Origin: Chondrus crispus
Lineage: Eukaryota > Rhodophyta > Florideophyceae > Gigartinales > Gigartinaceae
Length of the DNA: 64,000 nt
Assembly: GCF_000350225.1 (NCBI RefSeq)
Contig: NW_005179353.1
Span: 186,001-250,000 of the forward strand
Direction of reading: 5' to 3'
The notes under the pieces were generated by a model. The model searched no databases. It was not told the DNA's origin and saw nothing but the letters and a program-made list of their open reading frames with translations. Every line of letters begins with the position of its first letter. Position 1 is the stretch's first letter. A program made the position numbers and the translations under genes. Positions 10,930-22,157 of the stretch are shown one piece after another.

Positions 10930-12300
10930 CTTACGCCGTACTCCCGTATGTGGAGTGGCGATCTCGGGGAAGTCCGGGCTACGCAGCACCGGATCGAACT
11001 CAACCTCGGCTCGAAGCCGTTTCGATGTCAGCCATATCGGGCTGGACCTCTGTCTCGACAAGCCGAACAAGACGCCGTGGATGGGATGATCTCAAGCGGG
11101 GACATCTCCCGATCACAATCAGAATGGGCATCCCCGGTGGTTCTCATTCCCAAACCGGATGGATCCCTCCGTTTCTGCGTCGATTACAGACGTTTGAACG
11201 CGATGACAGTACGAGACACTTACCCGATTCCTCGCATGGACGTGTGTCTGGACTCGCTCGGCGAAGCGAACGTGTTCACAACTCTAGATTGTAACTCGGG
11301 TTATTGGCAAATCCCCGTTGCGGAAGAAGACCGTCCGAAAACCACGTTCACGTGTCATGCCGGTACTTATCAATTTAACCGAATGCCGTTCGGGCTAATG
11401 AGCGCGCCCGCCACATTCCAAGGGATGTTGGACATTCTCCTCTCTGGATACCGATGGAAGAGCTGCCTCATCTATCTAGATGACATTATCATATTCTCGT
11501 AGGATTATGAAACTCATCTCAAGGATGTGAAGGTTATTCTCTCTGCGTTACAACAAGAGGGGTTATCACTGAAATTGAACAAGTGTAAATTCTTTCAGGA
11601 CTCCGTGGAGTACCTGGGCCACATCATTCGACCCGAGGAACTTCATGTCCACCCAAAGAATGTCTCGGCTTTGGCCGAGGCCAAGCCGCCACGAACCCAG
11701 ACCGAGCTCCGCTCGTTTCTGGGTATGTGTAACGTGTACCGACGTTTCGTCGAACACTTCGCCAAGATTGCGGCGCCGTTGACGTCCATGCTCAAGAAGG
11801 GAGAGCCCGATCGGCTCCCCTAACTGGACGAAGATCGCAGGTCTGCCTTCGAAGCTCTGAAGACTTGCCTGATTTCCCCGCCGATCTTGCGACTACCGCG
11901 GTTGGGGCTAGTGTATTCCCTCGACACGGATGCATCCGACGCCCAACTCGGTTGCACGTTATTACAGCAACACGAGAATGGTAACAGATACCCTGTCGGG
12001 TTCTGGTAGCGAACGCTCTCGTCGGCGGAAAGGAATTACTCCACGACGGAAAAAGAATGTCTGGCCATCGTGTCGGCCATTCAGACGCTGCGTCCTTACT
12101 TGGAACGGGAGCGATTTACGGTCAACACCGACCATCATTCCTTTCGCTGGTTAATGAATCTCGCCGACGCAAGCGGGCGTTTAGCACGGTGGCGCTTGCG
12201 CCTAGCTGAGTTTGACTTCGACGTCACGTACGTGAAGGGCATCACGAATTGTCTCGCCGACGCCCTCAGTAGAATACCGTCTACAGGGGACACAAACATC
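10930..12300 (+). pseudogene. Reverse transcriptase and RNase H region of element A
   Basis: RT blocks include Phe-Cys-Val-Asp-Tyr-Arg-Arg-Leu-Asn (near 11175), Thr-Leu-Asp-Cys-Asn-Ser-Gly-Tyr-Trp-Gln (near 11283), Met-Pro-Phe-Gly-Leu (near 11383) and the catalytic Tyr-Leu-Asp-Asp (near 11474). RNase H follows with Asp-Thr-Asp-Ala-Ser near 11926 and Thr-Asp-His-His-Ser near 12127. Broken copy. Confidence 0.85.
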
Positions 12301-12439
12301 CCCATCGACGAGGAAATACCGTGCTTCTCCGTTTTGGAGTTTCACGAAGACAAGCCGGAAGTGGAATCCGAGGAGTGGGACGACGACTTTCATGACGGAT
12401 GCTTCGCCCTCGCCCCCCGGCTTCCAAGGCCGCAATTAC

Positions 12440-13690
12440 ACACGACGAGATTGTACTCGCTCAACACTCCGACCCGTTCTGTAAGGAGATTGCTTCCCAT
12501 CTTAAGAAGGGGGAGGGTGTGGCCCAAATTCGCCTCTCCAAGTTCTTCATGAACAAGGAAGGGGTGCTTTGTCGGAAAGCGCACCTTGACGGTGTTGAGC
12601 AAATCGTCGTACCAACCACTCTGCGCGAGCGAGTGTTGTATATGGCGCACTACCCCGCCGCCTCGGGACACCCCGGAGGCAGGCGTCTGTTCTACACATT
12701 AGCACAACGGTACTACTGGCCGAGTATGTCCGTCGACGCATACGCCACAGTGAGAAGGTGCTCCGACTGTGCGAAAGCCTGCATTAAATTGCGTAAGCAC
12801 AACGCGAAGTTGAAAACGTTCCCTCCAATGGGACCCTTGGAGTTTATCGCTATTGACATCCTAGGCGAACTCCCCAGAACACCAAGAGGCAATCGATACC
12901 TTTTGGTAATATCTGATCGTTACTCAAAGCTGACCCCAACGGTGCCGCTTAAGAGAATTACCGCCGAGACCGTTTCTCAGGCGTTCGTCACACACTGGGT
13001 CTTCGTATACGGAGCCCCAGTGAAGCTACTCTCCGACAATGGGAGTCAATTCACGTCAAGGTTCTTCCTTGCCGTGTGCAAAATCCTTCGCGTTGAAAGC
13101 GTGTTCACCTCACCTTATCACCCGCAAGCTAATGGACAAGTGGAGAGGTTCAACCGCACGCTGGTGTCCTCCCTACGGCACTACCTAGCTGACAACCAAC
13201 GCGATTGGGACCAGTTCACAGACGCGCTACCCTACGGTTACAGTTGTACCGTGAATCGCATGATCGGTATGAAGCAGTTTGATCTTGTTTTATCCCGGAC
13301 ACCGGCGCCGCTTTCCTTCCAACAGACCCCTAAACTGGAACAGGATGTCTCGCGGACGCAATATAAGCTCCGTTTCTTAACGTGGTTACGCGGGCTAATG
13401 TCAACAGCCCGCGACACGCTGCTCGCCGGTCAAGACCGCTATAAACGCGATTTCGACAAGAGATTGCGGACGCCGACACCGCACTAGGCAATAGGTGATC
13501 AAGTCCTCATCGAGCGAGAGACATCCCTGCGAGTGGATGAGAAGACGGATAAAGACCGGGTCAATAACAAGTTAGCCCCTCGAACGGAAGGGCCGTTTCC
13601 GGTGGTGGCCCTAGACGAGCATACAGTGACCATTGTCCGGACTACAGGCCTGAAAGATAGAGTCTCGAGAGACCGCATTGTGAAAGCTCC
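12440..13690 (+). pseudogene. Integrase region of element A, with GPY/F module
   Basis: The HHCC zinc-binding part His-Tyr...Gly-His-Pro-Gly...Cys-Ser-Asp-Cys lies near 12645-12775. Catalytic core aspartates and glutamate sit in Ala-Ile-Asp-Ile-Leu-Gly (12846), Leu-Ser-Asp-Asn-Gly-Ser-Gln-Phe (13030) and Gln-Ala-Asn-Gly-Gln-Val-Glu-Arg-Phe (13125). A Gly-Pro-Phe-Pro-Val-Val GPY/F-type module near 13590 precedes a long proline/acid-rich linker to the chromodomain. Confidence 0.85.
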
Positions 13691-14532
13691 CCCACTACGG
13701 ACCATAACCGCCGACGCCGAACCCTCGTCACCTACGCCAACCGACGGCGACGCATCTACCTTCATCCCCGCCGAGGCACCTCCCCGCCCGCTGCGAGACG
13801 ACCTCGGCACAGGTAACCCGGATATATCTCCGCCAAGGTCAACAGACCTTGAGGACCAAGACACTACTCGCGATAAGAACGAGATCGACAACGCGACGCC
13901 GGGCGCGAAAGCAGCACGACCTTCAAGGTCGAAATCAATTATCCAGCCCAAAGGGGGACCTCCAGCATCGGGATTACTGCACGCCCTCCGAGACGGCACG
14001 CACGCCCGGGTCATTTCCCAATTGAGCAGGAGATCCGCTACTGTAGGCGAAGGATCCGTGTCTAAGGAGGGACTCCCTCCCCCACGGCTACAGTCACGGT
14101 TAGAGTCGCCTGGTCGCCGCGGCACGCATGCCCTGGAGAGGAGGTGTACCGGAACACGCCCCCGGCGAGCGACCGGCGCCCCGAACGGCGATAAGTCACC
14201 AAGCGAACGAACGCGTACCCTCACCGCTAGGCCACAGGACACGCGGACACGGGACCCGGGAAAAATTCGAAACCAAATATCCCCGACCGAGCCCGCTGCA
14301 CCGGCGGTGACCGCGGACTCCACTCGCTGCCCCAATGAGACGCCGTCGGGTACAGAGGAGATCGCCGGGAGGTACGTCGCTAAATTTGCGTCTATGTGTA
14401 CCTTCGGTCAACCCCTCCCCCTGTCCCCCGGGGAGCCCTCCTCACCGGTCAACCGCGGTTGATTCCTCATATCAACACGCGTGAAACACGCCCGCTGAGG
14501 CGACGAAACGACCTCCTTCCCCTACAGAGGAG

Positions 14533-14760
14533 GCCCCACAGAACTACGTGGTTGAGGCGCTGACGGGGCACAAGCCGGGACCGGGCGGGATACCACTCTT
14601 CCGAGTCCGTTGGTACGGATACATCGTGGACGATGACACCTGGGAACCAGCAAATTACATCGATTACAATACCGTTGTGCGGTTTTGCAAGCGCAAGCGT
14701 CTCCCCACCCCGGAACTCCACTTATGGTCCACCCCGGACAGCGTGGGGGTCGACAACTAG
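14533..14760 (+). pseudogene. Chromodomain at the pol C terminus of element A
   Basis: Tyr-Val-Val-Glu-Ala-Leu opens the domain; Phe-Arg-Val-Arg-Trp-Tyr-Gly-Tyr...Asp-Asp-Asp-Thr-Trp-Glu-Pro is the chromodomain core. The final helix is Val-Arg-Phe-Cys-Lys-Arg-Lys-Arg. In chromoviruses this domain is thought to steer integration to methylated-histone chromatin, which fits the nesting seen here. Confidence 0.8.
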
Positions 14761-15840
14761 CTCACGCGCTCACCGTTTAGTTGTTGGTGTGGCGCCCCGT
14801 GTCCTCTCCTGACGACGGCCCTCACCCTGCCCCAGTCGCGGCAACCGCCACCTAGCGGCTTCGGCAGCACCATTCCCCGGGGTACGGGTGATCCGTTCCG
14901 TCCCGGACCCCATCGACTGCACACGGGCCCTGGTGTCATAGCACGTCCGTCATCCGCCTTACGTGAGCCGAGAGCCGCAACGTCCCCGCTGGTCTGCCGT
15001 GAGGACGTCAAATCCAACCGGTTGTACGCCCCAACCGGGGTGGTCACGCCTCGAGACCGGCGCCCTCCGACCTAGGAGTCGTGTTTGCTCCTCGGGTGGT
15101 GACGCCTCAAGTCACGCCGCGTCATATGGCACCGTCGCACCCCCTTTGGGTACCGCGCGCGACAACCCGGGATCCTGCACTAGGGCGGTCACGTCACTCC
15201 CCCTACTTCTACCGGTCGGCGACCCGCTGATGTTACGCCAAATCTGCGCTTCTTCGACCTTCCCGTCCTCGCGAGTGACGTCTCGCAGTCGCCGCTGTAG
15301 CAGCTGGCCGGAGTGACCCCCCCCGCAGTGTGTGTCCTCTCTGGAGCCCGACACACGAGATAAGCGGGGGTCAACGTTGCCGTGACCCTCATAGAGGGCT
15401 GACCCCGTCCCTGGTTTCGACCCCCCTGGCGGAGACAAACATCACTCGCCATAATGAAAAAAAAGAGAGAACGAAAAAGGGAGCGATTTGTCGCGTCGTA
15501 TACGAGTATCGCGGGAACACCGTTCCCGGAGTGCTGTCGTTACGACGCTCGCCCGTGAGTCGGATTACCACAAGGGGAGACGCGGACCACCCTCTACGTA
15601 CAGAGCCCATCGATATCAACGTCATTAACAACAACTCGGGCCCTCACGTCGTGCATCTCGGCCCCAACTTACCGCGCGCCGCTCCGCGTATCCACGAACG
15701 TCTGCAAAAGTCACTCCTGAGAAGAGAGGTCCCATTTATGGCTAACCATCACACCTCCCTCGGAGTATCTCCTCTCTTTCCCGACTCGGGGGTTACGCGC
15801 TACCCCGGGGTGCTCCTTAACGAGGACGCACACCCGCCAC
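14761..15840. other. Non-coding spacer of element A between pol and the antisense ORF
   Basis: About 1.1 kb without a recognisable reading frame on either strand. It contains a short A-rich stretch near 15455-15480. Weak coding-like sequence on the minus strand between about 15854 and 16114 may belong to the tail of the antisense protein. Confidence 0.5.
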
Positions 15841-16068
15841 ATACCACGACTTCTCATAAGTCGACGAGATCATCCTCGCCCCCGGTGACAGGAGCCACTG
15901 GTGCATCCGAAGGGATCGACCCCTCCTCAGAATCGAGAGGGTCCCCCGCGACCGTCGCCACCGCCAGAGCCGTCCCTCTCATCGGAGTGTCCACCACGAC
16001 TGTGGTAACCCCCGCGTCCACCGCCGTCTTGAGGCGCTTCACTCCCGCCACAAACTCGGCGTTGCTCA

Positions 16069-17442
16069 CTAATTGCAAGAGTTCGTCCTCGGAGACGCCC
16101 AACTCGGCAAACATACGCCGCCGTACACCCGACTCCCCTTTCCAGTGTGCTGGAAAGGCTCCCCAACTGTCGGGCTCTCGCCCCTCAAGGGAGCCTCCGG
16201 TCGTACCGGTCCGCCCGGCTGACTTGCCGAGTCTTGACCCTCGCGGGGTGTGTACGGCGCAACTACTGCCGTTGACACAGGGACCAGAGGCCCTTGCATT
16301 AATTCCAGTTGGAGGCTCTTAGACGCCCCCGGGTCGAGCCGGATCCAATTACCGGCGTTCGGTTCGCCAGCGTCGTCTCGCCTTCCCGGGGATGCGTTCG
16401 CGCAATCAGAGCGATCGTAATGGTGGCCCTGACAATAAGGCACCCGTCGCCAATCAACCCGGTCATGAAGATCGAGCAGCGTATTCAGCTGCTCGCAAAC
16501 CCAAGCCCCACCAAGGACCCCTTCCAAGTCTAGCTTGCGCAACCATCGGACAATCATGGTCGGCAACACGTATATCCGGCCGTCCAGCGATGACCAAATG
16601 AACCTTTTCGCCACGATAGCGATCCATTCGCTGACGAAAATGATCCAACGCGGAGACTGCGGCGAGTCATTCATACTCAAGCAGAAATACACCAGACAAG
16701 GTGGGACCTCCGCAACGAAGTCCGCAGGGACTTCGTACTGCGAAAACCAATGCGGTATCTGAGGATACCGCTCATACCGAGAACGCGGCTCGAAAGTCGT
16801 CGCTTCGATCCACTCATAGGCGACAAACACGCCGAGAGCGTCGCGCATCCGACGCTCGTATTTGAGCTTGTCGTAATACCCGGGGTTGTTTTCCCGTTCT
16901 ACGTACCTCTCGTAGCGCGGTGGGAGGATCGGCTTATCCCACGCCATGTATGCGATCCCCGGCTCCTCAACTCGTTCCGGTAGATGATCCAACAATCGCC
17001 GCAGATTGGCGACGTAACCGCGATCGCCCTCTGTACGATACGCCCACGTATCAAAGTCCCATTCTACGGGAATTGGGCGATTGCACGGCGTCCTCGACAG
17101 CCGACGAACCAACGACGCTATGTATCTCTGACGTCGATCACGCCCAATACGGCGGTATTTCGGCCAGACATGCTCGCCGTCCACCACGAGACGGTAGCAA
17201 AAATCGCGTGACCATACAGCTCGTAGGCTGAGACCCCCGGGGAGAGCACCAGTCACATCCGCGAACGACCGCACGAGATGTGTGTCCCGTAACCCCTCGA
17301 GAGCAAGGAATGGAGCCCGTTCGAATAGCAAGGGATCGTGGGACATGCCCTTGCCACGCAGCAATCGATGGGACGGCCACCCCCGTAACTCTACCTCCTC
17401 CGTGTCCCCCGCATACCAGTAGGGGTTGCGGAACCGATCCAT
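16069..17442 (-). CDS. Antisense accessory ORF of gypsy element A (unknown function)
   Basis: Open frame on the strand opposite to gag-pol, ending just short of the 3' LTR. The frame is open from 17607; I prefer the ATG at 17442 (Met-Asp-Arg-Phe-Arg-Asn-Pro-Tyr-Trp-Tyr), giving about 457 residues. Conserved blocks shared with F are Pro-Leu-Leu-Phe...Phe-Ala-Asp-Val-Thr-Gly-Ala-Leu-Pro-Gly, Asp-Phe-Asp-Thr-Trp-Ala-Tyr-Arg-Thr-Glu-Gly, and Lys-Tyr-Glu-Arg-Arg-Met-Arg...Ala-Tyr-Glu-Trp-Ile-Glu-Ala. A hydrophobic Trp-Ile-Ile-Phe-Val-Ser-Glu-Trp stretch follows. Rich in Arg, Trp and Tyr, basic N-terminal half, low-complexity C terminus. No known enzyme motif recognised. Antisense extra ORFs in this position are known from plant Tat-lineage elements such as Grande, but I see no clear relationship. 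Confidence 0.65.
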   Translation of the reverse strand: MDRFRNPYWYAGDTEEVELRGWPSHRLLRGKGMSHDPLLFERAPFLALEGLRDTHLVRSFADVTGALPGGLSLRAVWSRDFCYRLVVDGEHVWPKYRRIGRDRRQRYIASLVRRLSRTPCNRPIPVEWDFDTWAYRTEGDRGYVANLRRLLDHLPERVEEPGIAYMAWDKPILPPRYERYVERENNPGYYDKLKYERRMRDALGVFVAYEWIEATTFEPRSRYERYPQIPHWFSQYEVPADFVAEVPPCLVYFCLSMNDSPQSPRWIIFVSEWIAIVAKRFIWSSLDGRIYVLPTMIVRWLRKLDLEGVLGGAWVCEQLNTLLDLHDRVDWRRVPYCQGHHYDRSDCANASPGRRDDAGEPNAGNWIRLDPGASKSLQLELMQGPLVPVSTAVVAPYTPREGQDSASQPGGPVRPEAPLRGESPTVGEPFQHTGKGSRVYGGVCLPSWASPRTNSCN

Positions 17443-17715
17443 CGTCGCCGCGCCGACCCGGGCAAGACGCCTCTCCGATGACAACTCGTTCCGTCCCGCG
17501 TACCGTGACAGCGTGGACTGCGCGGAGGAAACTACAAGAGGAAGGCGAAGACAAACCGGCCGCGCTAGATGGAAAGTTGGAATATTGAGGAAGACCGCCT
17601 CCGACAAGCTGGCTTCCAGAAACCCACGCTTTCAGTTTACCCGCGGCCGCTGGCCCAAAAACCCCGATAATTCGGCGATGATTTCTACGGTACCTGCACG
17701 CAGGGACGCGTGGTT

Positions 17716-17732
17716 CTCTAAAAAGGGGGATC
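17716..17732 (+). other. Polypurine tract of element A
   Basis: TAAAAAGGGGGATC immediately before the 3' LTR start TGTAGTGCACTG. Confidence 0.7.
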
Positions 17733-18383
17733 TGTAGTGCACTGTACTCGGTACCGGGACAGCTGTCCTAATCTCGCCAAAATCGCGCTCGCCGCCACCA
17801 CGTGTACCACGGGTAAACGTGGACTCCTGTCTCTCTGCCGGACCCTACCAGTGGACACGTGTGAGCCCTCTGCCACCTGTCGGGTCTATAGGGGCCGTTA
17901 CTTGGTCCCCTCGGGGCTACACCCGTTATATTCTAGTTACTCTACTTTACAGTATAATTTAGCTTCGCCATGACGGCGACGGGGACAATATAGTCAACCC
18001 GATGATGATCAAAGTAAAGAGGCACGAAGCCTCGGGTCTCTTACCTTGGTTTCTGGATTCCAGGTTGTACCCTCGACTCGGTACTGGCTCGCCCATACCG
18101 ACCGAGCCATCTACACCCCTGGAGTCCCAACTGCCTTCCCCGCGCGCGTCGACCCCAACCGCGCGAGCGCTACGTTAATTACTGTGCTGTCGGTTCTGTT
18201 AGTTCTGTTTTTCCTTTAATTCATCCTCTTTATTGCTGACTACGTTGCTACTTTCCTACCGCGCAAGCCGCGCCCGGATCCCGGTTCCAATCATCCACCG
18301 GGTGGTCTCCCGAATTTCCTTACGCGTCCGAACGCGCGTCGCTCTGCCTACAGCCGCCACCCGTGGCTGTAGTGCACGACATA
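17733..18383 (+). repeat. 3' LTR of element A
   Basis: Same length (651 bp) as the 5' LTR with about 15 substitutions and no obvious indel. It is followed by the GTAGG duplication and then by the resumed L2 sequence. Confidence 0.85.
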
Positions 18384-18812
18384 GTAGGTTATTCAAGCTA
18401 TCGGGCGACACAGTTGACGTAGCGCTGCTAATTTCATTTCATCCCGTCGGGCTGCGTTGCAACGCCCCCGTCGAAGGCCTTGTCGCGTTACAAGGTGTCG
18501 AAGAAGCTCAACGAGCATTGGCCTTACGACCCAGTGGAACCGGGGTACCTAAGTACGCGCCCCACCCCACACTCGTCGAGCAGTTCTCTTCGCAAGTCTC
18601 TACCACACCGATCCCGGGCCGGGCTATTTCTCTGTGCCCCCTATCAGAGATCTGAGCTACTACGAGTCGCAAGCTCGTTTAAACGGAGAAGGGAGAGTCG
18701 GACACTCCGTAGCGCTGTGCCATCGGCAGTTCTTCTATTTGCTGCTGTTGTTGTTTTTGCTGGACCATCGGACCGCGGTCTCTGCCTGACGGACGCATTG
18801 CACTACACCTCG

Positions 18813-19951
18813 CTACGATGTCACTGTAGATGCCCGTTTCGACGTTCCATTTCATTATTGTCGAGGTATTGTCCTCCTTGTGTAGATGGTTTGATGAATC
18901 GTGCGCGAGAGCTCCTTAGACTGCCATTCTATCAGCGTGCCGACGGCCATCAATTCTCTTGCTGTCCGAATTTGCCGACGCGTACATTACGTTGGGACCT
19001 AGACCCCCTCTCCTTAGATTTCGCAATTTGATCACCTTGCGTAACAACGATCGGAAACGGTGCCGATCCTCGGCTTGGGGACGTCGTCGCGCGTCAAGTT
19101 CCACCGGGTTGAAGTATCTCGCACGAAATTAACACGTGTACAAGTGTCCTAATTTGTCCTGATCCCGTTGCCGAAATTCAGGCCAAATAGGCATTCTCTT
19201 CGTTAATTTTCTGGCGTGGGGCCCTATAGTTGAGGAAAATTTCAACCTCCTTTTCTTCCTTGCCTTAGTTCTGAGGGGATGGGTTTTTCCGCCCGGCCTT
19301 GATTCGAAGTGTCCTTTACCTCTCCCCGACACGGACGCATGTAGTCTCTCCTCATTCCTGCTCTCAGGGCACTGTAGTTCGCCTATGTCGGCTCTTACTC
19401 ATCACCGACGGTGAACCACAAGACTATGCAGTGGACTGGCTGGACCTCTTCTGTCTGTCCCACATGGCTATCGTCGAGGGGCGGGGTCGTTTCCCCGATG
19501 GTAAAGAAATAAGCTGGGTGCTCGAATTTCTTCCGAACTTCCCCTACGACCTCCACAAAAAAATCATGTCCCTGTCGAGTGTCAGGAGACACCTGCGTCG
19601 TCTGCGTCACGTTGGCGTTCTCGCATAATATTAAGACGGAACATCCCTTCCAATGCGTTCTGCCCTTCAGGGCTTCCAGCGGCACCGGGAGTGTCTCACC
19701 CCTCATCCGTCTTCCTCTCAATACGTGTCGTGGGACTGGGCTCGATGAGTCCCTGAGTCTCTTACCCCGTGGTCGATCAGCTTGCGCACTTGGGGATTAT
19801 CCCCTTTTACATTTCCAAAACGCGACTGGTGCGGATCTTGAAGGGAGCGCCTCGTGACTGTAGTCTCTTTGCCAATCCTGTCTTACGTGTCCTCTCCTGC
19901 GAGAACGTCGTATTCGGTGTGTTCATCCTCCGCGCGTCTCTCCGGCCAACG
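18813..19951. other. Non-coding spacer of element F, part 2
   Basis: Continues F sequence after L2. No recognisable gene. The stretch about 19060-19200, containing GAAATTAACACGTGTACAAG, resembles 60745-60910 of element E (GAAATTGACACGTGGACAAG), so it is conserved between the two copies. It ends in CAACG, the duplication of L3. Confidence 0.6.
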
Positions 19952-21073
19952 TGTAGTGCAATACGCACCTGAAAAGGGGGGTGAAAAGAAAGGAAAATAT
20001 TTGGATATGAAAAATAGTCCGGGTTGGGGGGCACACGTGTGAGTAACTGCACAGTTTTAATTTTTAATTATTTTATTTTATTTAGTTAGTTGGCATTAAT
20101 TTTGGTGACACTAGATTAGATCTAGGATCTAGCGCCGTGAGCTACTGCAGTGGCTCTGGCGGGGCGATATATACCTTAGCCCTCTGACCACGGATTCAGT
20201 AAAGGTAACCCGAGTTGCCAGCGTCTGATATCGCCTTGGTTGAAGTCCGTCTTTCCCAAGACGCTCCCTTTCACCACAGATTACGTTATCCTTTACGATC
20301 GGGGGTTCCCTTTCCTTTTCCTTTATTTCACCTATCCTTTTCTATTTATATCTCTATTTCTATTCCCTTATCTTGTGTTGGTTCCGCAGTCCCTGATTGC
20401 GATCCGCATTGTGACGACTGGAGTCATCGGGCTCTTGTGTTGGTTCTTTTGTTTGTTGTTGGTGCCATCGGCGTTGGTTGCAACCGGATCGGTGTAGGTG
20501 TCTTGGCCATCGAGCGAGACGTGGGTGTAGCGCTGCTACTTGTTTACGTCCACCGACGGAGGCTGTTGCGACGACGTCTCCCTCGCAGGTCCTGTTGTGT
20601 ATACAGGACAGTGTTCGTTCCATCGGATACAGGTTGCGACCGTTCCGGTGTCGGTACTTTGCGATCGGGCAGTACGGAGGTGTAGCGCTGCTACGTGTTT
20701 GCCAATTCCCGTCGGGCTGCGTTGCGACGCCCCCGTCGAAGATCTTATCAAGGGTATAAGGTGTAACAGGCGCTCCGCGAGCATTGGCTTTACGACCCAT
20801 CTGGCACGGCTTCCTAATCACCGCCCCGAACTCGCGGAGCAGCTGCCTGTACAAGACTCTACCACCATTCGTCCCGGGGCAGGCCTCTTCCTTTTGTCCC
20901 CCCTATCAGAGACTTGAGCTACTGTGGGCCGCAAACCCACTTAAAGGGAAAGGGAGAATCCGACACTCCGGAGGGCTGTGCCGTCGGCAACTCTTGTTGG
21001 TTGTTGTTTGTTGGTTGTGTTGTCGCTGGACTGTTGGACCCTGGTTCCGGCCTGACAGGCACATTGCACTACA
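19952..21073 (+). repeat. Solo ~1 kb LTR (L3)
   Basis: TGTAGTGCAATACGC...CACATTGCACTACA, 1122 bp, bracketed by exact duplication CAACG (19947-19951 and 21074-21078). TATATAC near 20168. The internal block with GGTTGCAACCGG-type motifs is expanded relative to L1. Confidence 0.85.
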
Positions 21074-21078
21074 CAACG

Positions 21079-22157
21079 TGTATGTTCCTATTCAGTAGTC
21101 GCATCCCCTCAACTCCTTCTGGGACTTGATACCGGTATCTCAACCCTGGTCAATAGGCCCTTCCCTGCAAGTACTGTAGAATTAGTAAGCGTCCTCTGAA
21201 GGTCGCCGGAAGCAACTGGGGCTGGAACCTAGGTTCCGTTTCCTTAAAATTCAGGACACGAGCACCTTGTGACCGCCGCTCTGTATCCTGTATGTCATAT
21301 TCTCCTTCAACTACTGGCGCAGCTCCGCTTTTCGGATCGGCTTAGGACTGCTCGAACTCGGCGATCTTGACCAACGCCGGGCAGATTTGGCTCTCCTTCT
21401 CGGTGTGACACACCGCATGGTTACTTGATGGTGATTGTCGGTTCGCCGCTCTGAATTGTTCTTGGGGCCTCGATCGGTTGGCATCGCCACTCTTGTTCGT
21501 CGCCGTTCGTGACGCGCGGTTCGCGCTCTGTGCGTCAAAGAAAACAAACATAAAAATAAAAACAAAGACAAAAACGGAAACAAAGGAAAGATATGGGGGG
21601 GAGGGGATATGGTGGCAGGCAGGTAAGTAAGTCACTCGTGGTGTGGCGTCGATGCGGGAGCGACCAAGCTCCTCCGTAATGATGATGGTTCCCGACGCGT
21701 TGTGTAGCCGTGTACTTGCACGTGGTGTCGGCGGGTCATGGCAGCAGTGGTTCATGTGGACCCATCTTCTCGCTCGTCGAGCGAGGTTTAGGCGTTACGA
21801 ACGAACTTGGCAAGTGCTCTCATGTGCGATCGATCGCGACTTCGCCGGTTGCGAACCCCGAGCATTTGTGCGGTCGGCGGTGGGGGTTGCCAACAACGTT
21901 TCGTACAAGTGCGGGCTTTTTCCTTAATTGCAGTTAATTTTCCGACGTATGGCCGGAGTTCAGTCTGCGACTCGTGCTGATCATTTGACAGCTTACCAGC
22001 AGTGATTAAATCACGCCCCATGAGGGCGGAACATCGATGTAGGCATCACGTCACGTGCGCGCGGCGGCCGCGTGTGATCGTATCCAAGGAGGTACATTAC
22101 TTCAGCCTGAGACTACAGTAAATTTTCCCTTCCACGGCATGGCCGCGCAGGCCATTT
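21079..22157. other. Non-coding spacer of element F, part 3
   Basis: No recognisable gene. Contains an A-rich stretch near 21540-21590. It also holds a block (about 22003-22140) that is strongly conserved with 63118-63235 in element E. It ends in CATTT, the duplication of L4. Confidence 0.6.
22003..22140. other. Conserved non-coding block in the F spacer
   Basis: About 120 bases match 63118-63235 of element E at high identity, including GCGGCGGCCGCGTGTGATCG, while surrounding spacer is much less similar. It lies a few hundred bases from the chromodomain end in both copies. Role unknown: an RNA structure, a promoter or a 3' processing region are all possible. Confidence 0.55.

Larger units (their letters stand above)
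6946..18383 (+). mobile_element. Ty3/gypsy element A with chromodomain and antisense ORF (11.4 kb)
   Basis: Full-length structure: 651-bp LTRs (6946-7596 and 17733-18383), primer-binding site, gag, protease, RT, RNase H, integrase with GPY/F module, and chromodomain. Then follow a ~1.1-kb non-coding stretch, an antisense ORF and a polypurine tract. Bracketed by target duplication GTAGG (6941-6945 and 18384-18388). I count about 15 differences between the two LTRs over 651 positions (about 97.7% identity), so it is middle-aged, older than B. Both coding regions are broken, with roughly eight to ten breaks in gag-pol, so it is not autonomous. The domain order (integrase last, then chromodomain) places it among chromoviruses. 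Confidence 0.9.
6331..18807 (+). mobile_element. Solo ~1 kb LTR (L2) split by gypsy element A
   Basis: Starts TGTAGTGCAATACGC and ends CGCATTGCACTACA. It is bracketed by the exact 5-bp duplication CCTCG (6326-6330 and 18808-18812). LTR sequence is 6331-6945 plus 18389-18807, about 1.03 kb; the rest is element A with its own duplication. There is no primer-binding site after its right end and no polypurine tract before its left end, so it is a solo LTR (or a small non-autonomous unit). TATA-like sequence near 6550. Confidence 0.85.

Noticed and set aside
13499-14335. Minus-strand ORF of 278 codons opposite the pol tail of element A
   Set aside because: Shadow of the integrase tail and linker on the other strand. 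It does not match the antisense family and is not in the equivalent position.
15854-16114. Separate small antisense gene in element A
   Set aside because: More likely the C-terminal part of the antisense protein family, as its helical composition resembles the end of the F copy; not counted as a gene of its own.
19299-19628. Plus-strand ORF of 109 codons in the F spacer
   Set aside because: No family recognised and no counterpart in the E spacer.
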